From JAAYCI01 sp964472465 (GTDB taxonomy: Bacteria; Bacillota; Clostridia; Oscillospirales; Ruminococcaceae), in NCBI GenBank assembly GCA_964472465.1, contig CAYYLW010000112.1, forward strand, positions 1 to 8,994: 8,994 nt of DNA, in the 5' to 3' direction. Every line of letters starts with the position of its first letter. The first letter of the stretch is position 1. Under the pieces are notes generated by a model that was not told the DNA's origin, made no database searches, and worked only from the letters and a program-made list of their open reading frames with translations. Shown one piece after another: positions 5,601 through 8,994 of the stretch. Both the position numbers and the translations under genes were made by a program.

Positions 5601-7076
5601 TTATACCAGTTTTACCGGGGCTTCACAAGAGCCGCCGGGGCCCTTTTCCGCCAGCATCTCTGCCATAATTTGCCGCAAAAGCACAGGGTTGGCCCGCCCT
5701 TTGCTCATTTTCATGCCCTGGCCCACAAGGAAGCCAAGCGCCTGCCTTTTTCCTGCCCAAAAGTCCTGTACCGCGCGGGGATTTTCCGCCAGCGCCTGGC
5801 AGGCCACCGCATGCAGCTCTTCTTGCCCACTGGTTTGGTACAACCCCTGCCGCGCGGCCAACTCTTTTGCCGTAAGGCCGCTTCGCAGCATTTCAGGCAA
5901 TAGGCTCTTCCCCGCCTGTGCGGAAAGTTCCCCCTGCTCCACCATCTGAACAAGCGCCGCGAAACGCTGGGGAGGCAGGTTTTTTTCTATACTCTCGGCT
6001 GGGCATGCCCGTTTGGCAGCCGGCAGTTCGGTCAAAACCCAATTGGCAAGCGTTCTTACTTTACATTTATTATATTCTATGGAACGTTTAAAATAATCAG
6101 ATTCCCTGACGCTATAGGCAAGTGCCTGGGCGGATGGTTGCGGTATGCCGTAAGCTGTATGGTACCGGTTCATTTTCTGCCAGGGCAGCTCGGGCAGTGT
6201 TTCTTTTTGGCCTTGCAAAATCGAGGCATCCAGCACCAAGGGGAGAAGCTCTGGCTCGGGCGTGTAACGGTAGGCCAGTGTATCCTCTTTGCGCCGTAAG
6301 AAAGAACTTTCCCTCTTTTGGTCATTCCAGCGCCTTGTTTCCGGCTGTATGGCGCCACCGGCTTCCAGCAGGGAAACCTGGCGCTCCGCCTCGGCTTCCA
6401 CGGCATGCATCACCGCCAGAAACCCACTGATATTTTTTAGTTCACAGCGGGGGCCTAGCTGGGCTTCCCCCCAGCGGCGCACCGACACATTCACATCCGC
6501 ACGAAGGCTCCCCTCCTGGGCGCGCCCATCGGAAATGCCCAGGGCCACCAAGGTGGCGGCCAGGGCCTCCAAAAACGCCTTGGCCTGCCGGCCGCTTCCT
6601 GGCTGTGGCCGGGTGATGATTTCCACAAGCGGCACCCCACAGCGGTTATGGTCCACCAGCCATTCACCCGCCGGCCCCCGGGAAAGTTTTGCGGTATCCT
6701 CTTCCAGTTGTACCCGCTCAATTTCGGCGCTCCGTTCTTCCCCGTCACACAAAAATGGCAGATAGCCCCCTTGGCAAATAGGCAGCCGTTGCTGGGTGAT
6801 TTGATAGCCCTTGGGAAGATCTGGATAGTGGTAATGCTTGCGGTCAAAATACGAAGGAGAGTTGATTTCGCTGGATAACGCCAGGCCTAGACGCACAGCA
6901 AAAGCCACCGCCTGCCCGTTGAGCTGGGGCAGCGCCCCCTCTCCCCGGCAAACCGGGCAGCTCAAAGAATCCGCCGGGGCGCCAAAACGGTTTTCACAAC
7001 CACAAAACAGTTTTTGCGGTGTGCAAAGTTCCGCGTGCACCTCCAGCCCCACCACCGTTTCCCATTGCCCGTTCAT
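5601..7076 (-). CDS. gatB: Asp-tRNA(Asn)/Glu-tRNA(Gln) amidotransferase subunit B
   Basis: GatB is the tRNA-binding and kinase-type subunit of GatCAB, which amidates mischarged Glu-tRNA(Gln) or Asp-tRNA(Asn). The 491-residue protein has family length. It shows ETVVGLEVHAEL (6-17), zinc ligands Cys25, Cys27, Cys40 and Cys43 (CGC...CPVC), FDRKHYHYPDLPKGYQITQ (77-95), LEEDTAKL (124-131), DHNRCGVPLVEI (142-153), EGSLRADVNVSVR (188-200) and RYTPEPELLPL (270-280). A C-terminal GatB/YqeY domain ends with LGFLVGQGMKMSKGRANP (447-464). GGAGAGG five bases upstream supports the start. The sequence is rather diverged: GEGALP replaces the usual LPGALP, and LSRG replaces the common KLxH. gatC and gatA are not next to it on the left, and ligA lies upstream, so it is separated from its partners inside this window. 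They may lie elsewhere, or a second complete gatCAB may exist. Confidence 0.94.
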   Translation of the reverse strand: MNGQWETVVGLEVHAELCTPQKLFCGCENRFGAPADSLSCPVCRGEGALPQLNGQAVAFAVRLGLALSSEINSPSYFDRKHYHYPDLPKGYQITQQRLPICQGGYLPFLCDGEERSAEIERVQLEEDTAKLSRGPAGEWLVDHNRCGVPLVEIITRPQPGSGRQAKAFLEALAATLVALGISDGRAQEGSLRADVNVSVRRWGEAQLGPRCELKNISGFLAVMHAVEAEAERQVSLLEAGGAIQPETRRWNDQKRESSFLRRKEDTLAYRYTPEPELLPLVLDASILQGQKETLPELPWQKMNRYHTAYGIPQPSAQALAYSVRESDYFKRSIEYNKCKVRTLANWVLTELPAAKRACPAESIEKNLPPQRFAALVQMVEQGELSAQAGKSLLPEMLRSGLTAKELAARQGLYQTSGQEELHAVACQALAENPRAVQDFWAGKRQALGFLVGQGMKMSKGRANPVLLRQIMAEMLAEKGPGGSCEAPVKLV

Positions 7077-7167
7077 GTTTTCCTCTCCGTGGGGCAGTAG
7101 TGGCCAAAAGGGTTTACTTGACCAAAAACACCCTGTTTTCTGCTGGTTTCCGCTTTTTCACTTGGTT

Positions 7168-7185
7168 GCATGGGTTTTCCCATGC
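7168..7185. repeat. Perfect inverted repeat in the ligA-gatB spacer
   Basis: GCATGGG (7168-7174) and CCCATGC (7179-7185) are perfect complements around a four-base loop (AAAA on the transcribed RNA sense). The hairpin begins 24 bases after the ligA stop. Neither strand has a T-run after it, so it is not a standard intrinsic terminator. It could slow 3'-end decay of ligA RNA or be chance. The rest of the 132-base spacer (7077-7208) shows only the gatB Shine-Dalgarno site and a weak AT-rich stem at 7125-7139. Confidence 0.5.
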
Positions 7186-7208
7186 CTTACCGCGCCCAAT
7201 GAGCCCCC

Positions 7209-8994
7209 TTAATTCGCTAGTAAAGCCAGCAATCCCGCCTCATCCAGCACCGGCACACCCAGTAGCTGTGCCTTGGCCAGCTTGGAACCCGCCGCCTCGC
7301 CTGCCACCAGATAGTCGGTTTTTTTGCTCACGGAACCCGCTGCCTTGCCGCCGTTGCTTGTGATGAGCGCCTCGGCCTGCTGCCGCGAGAGTGTGGGCAG
7401 GGTTCCTGTTACCACCAGGGTTTTCCCCGCCAGCTTATCTGCCACTTTTGTGCTGGTATACCGCATGGTAACACCGGCATTCCGCAGGCGGTTCAGCAAA
7501 TCGGCCGTGCCGGGGCGGTGGAAAAAATCGGCCACGCTTTTGGCCATGATACCGCCAAAACCATCAATGGCGGAAATTTCCTCCTCACTGGCCCGGCTCA
7601 GGGCTTCCATGCTGCCAAAGCGTTCTGCCAACAGTTCTGCCGCCTTATCGCCAATATTGCGGATACCCAGCCCGAAAATCAAACGGTCCAGGTTGTTTTC
7701 TTTCGAACGCTGAATTGCCGCCATCAAGTTATGGGCAGATTTTTCTTTAAACTTGTCTAGCGTTAATACCTGTTCCAGTGTCAATTCGTAAATTTCCGCC
7801 ACATTTTCCACCAGACCCAGGTGCACAAGCTGGGCACAGACCGCCTCGCCCAGCCCCTCAATGTCCATGGCGCCCCGGCTGGCAAAATGAATGATGTTTC
7901 GCAAAGATTGTGCCGGGCACTCTGGGTTCAGGCAGCGCAGGGCCACCTCGTCTGGCAGGCGCACCACACCTTCCCCGCAGGAAGGGCATACACTGGGCAT
8001 TTGGAAAGGCGGGTGCTGGCCCATGTGGCGAGCCACCTGCAACACCTCAGGGATGATATCACCGGCCTTGCGCACCACAATTTCGTCCCCAATGCACAGC
8101 TCTAAGGCATCCATATAGTCCTGGTTGTGCAATATCGCCCGGGACACCGTACTACCTGCCAATAAAATGGGGGTAAACACCGCTGTAGGGGTCAGTACCC
8201 CGGTGCGTCCCACAGAAACATCCACCTCCAGCAATTCTGTGGTTTTTTCTTCGGGAGGGTACTTAAATGCAATGGCCCAACGCGGAAACTTGCTGGTGCT
8301 ACCCAGCGCTTCTCTCTGTGTAAAGTTATCAACCTTTACTACAGAACCATCGATATCAAATGAAATATCATTTCTCTGTTCGCCAATGGCCCGTATTTCT
8401 TCCAGCGCCTCTTGCATGCCACCATAAAGGCTGTGCCGCGGGCTGACCGGGAAACCCAGGGCCGCCAGATAGTCTAGGCTCTCTTTGTGGCTTTGGAAGC
8501 TTTTTCCCTCCATCTGTTGCACGTTGAACACAAAGATAGATAATCCGCGTTCTTTGGTGATTTCCGGGTTTTTCTGCCGCAGGCTACCTGCCGCCGCATT
8601 CCGCGGGTTTTTGGGCAGGGGTTTTTCCTCTTGGCGGCTGCGCTCCACCAGTTCTAAAAAGGCCTCCCGTGGCATATACACCTCTCCCCGCACTTCCAAA
8701 TAAGACGGTGCATCTTGTAAAACCGCAGGGATATCTCGCAGAGTGCGCAGGTTTTCGGTCACATCCTCACCCACCAGGCCATCCCCCCGGGTGGAGCCAC
8801 GCACAAATACCCCGTCCCTATATTCTAAACTCACTGAAAGGCCGTCTATTTTTGCCTCCACCACATACTGGGCATCTGGAAAAACCGCCTTCACCCGCCG
8901 GTCAAACTCCCACATCTCTTCCTCGCTAAAGGCGTCTTGCAGGCTTTCCATGCGCACGGCATGGGTCACTTTGGCACAACGGCCAGAGGGGGTG
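7209..8994 (-). CDS. ligA: NAD-dependent DNA ligase LigA (5' end cut by window edge)
   Basis: LigA seals nicks in DNA using NAD+, acting in replication and repair. The frame is open to the right edge. From 8969 it encodes 586 residues, preceded by about eight more; compared with E. coli LigA about 65 N-terminal residues (domain Ia) are missing. Counting from the GTG codon at 8969, the catalytic Lys is in EAKIDGL (Lys40), followed by TRGDGLVGEDVTENLRTL (59-76), NPRNAAAGSLRQ (121-132), FDIDGSVVKVD (204-214), KFPRWAIAFKYPPEE (227-241), and the OB-fold signature DVSVGRTGVLTPTAVF (250-265). The zinc finger has Cys328, Cys331, Cys346 and Cys351. Helix-hairpin-helix repeats (about 365-485) and a C-terminal BRCT domain (GKTLVVTGTL to the end) follow. 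All domains downstream of Ia look complete. It probably shares a transcript with gatB. Confidence 0.98.
   Translation of the reverse strand, partial: TPSGRCAKVTHAVRMESLQDAFSEEEMWEFDRRVKAVFPDAQYVVEAKIDGLSVSLEYRDGVFVRGSTRGDGLVGEDVTENLRTLRDIPAVLQDAPSYLEVRGEVYMPREAFLELVERSRQEEKPLPKNPRNAAAGSLRQKNPEITKERGLSIFVFNVQQMEGKSFQSHKESLDYLAALGFPVSPRHSLYGGMQEALEEIRAIGEQRNDISFDIDGSVVKVDNFTQREALGSTSKFPRWAIAFKYPPEEKTTELLEVDVSVGRTGVLTPTAVFTPILLAGSTVSRAILHNQDYMDALELCIGDEIVVRKAGDIIPEVLQVARHMGQHPPFQMPSVCPSCGEGVVRLPDEVALRCLNPECPAQSLRNIIHFASRGAMDIEGLGEAVCAQLVHLGLVENVAEIYELTLEQVLTLDKFKEKSAHNLMAAIQRSKENNLDRLIFGLGIRNIGDKAAELLAERFGSMEALSRASEEEISAIDGFGGIMAKSVADFFHRPGTADLLNRLRNAGVTMRYTSTKVADKLAGKTLVVTGTLPTLSRQQAEALITSNGGKAAGSVSKKTDYLVAGEAAGSKLAKAQLLGVPVLDEAGLLALLAN

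Noticed and set aside
5218..5949. 243-residue open frame on the plus strand opposite gatB and the Asp23-family gene
   Set aside because: It spans the ends of two real genes and the promoter gap. Its composition is rich in Cys, Ser and Pro as expected from antisense reading, with no family features.
7125..7139. AAAACA/TGTTTT stem with a short T-run on the minus strand, in the ligA-gatB spacer
   Set aside because: The stem is six mostly AT pairs with a three-base loop, too weak for an intrinsic terminator, and it lies between genes that seem co-transcribed.
1..8994. CRISPR arrays, insertion sequences, tRNA or rRNA genes, attachment sites
   Set aside because: No regularly spaced repeats, transposase-like proteins, cloverleaf-like stretches or long direct repeats were seen. 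Almost all bases are accounted for by nine housekeeping-type genes and one Kae1-like gene.

Overview
The window is a compact block of bacterial housekeeping genes, all read from the minus strand (right to left). It suggests a Gram-positive anaerobe of the class Clostridia, probably of the Oscillospirales / Ruminococcaceae type. The reasons are the gene order Asp23-family / nusB / xseA / xseB / ispA / dxs, which is typical of Bacillota, strong purine-rich Shine-Dalgarno sites, and a second Kae1/TsaD-like gene inside this cluster. Base composition looks balanced to slightly GC-rich by eye. I assign no species.

Right part (8994 to 5601): ligA, whose N-terminus lies beyond the right edge, is followed after a 132-base spacer by gatB. 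gatC and gatA are not between them. The spacer holds a perfect 7-bp hairpin without a T-run.

Left part (5505 to 1): after a 95-base gap with a plausible promoter comes a tight array of eight genes. They are an Asp23/Gls24-family gene, nusB, a Kae1/TsaD-like gene, xseA, xseB, ispA, a divergent-PAP2 (DUF212, YuiD-like) membrane protein, and dxs, whose C-terminal half runs off the left edge. Apart from 54 bases after nusB, neighbouring genes in the array overlap or lie within 21 bases of each other. Several Shine-Dalgarno sites sit inside the end of the preceding gene, so translational coupling is likely.

Functionally the array mixes transcription antitermination (nusB), DNA repair (xseA/xseB, with ligA upstream) and isoprenoid synthesis (dxs makes DXP, ispA builds farnesyl diphosphate, and the PAP2-like protein may act on a phosphorylated lipid). 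The Bacillus subtilis counterpart, recalled from memory, is accB-accC-yqhY-nusB-folD-xseA-xseB-ispA-dxs. Here the folD position holds the Kae1-like gene, the accBC position holds gatB/ligA, and a DUF212 gene is inserted between ispA and dxs.

I found no mobile elements, CRISPR arrays, tRNA or rRNA genes. No gap between genes exceeds 132 bases. Nothing here is clearly a new system. The item most worth pursuing is the Kae1-like paralogue of unknown function.
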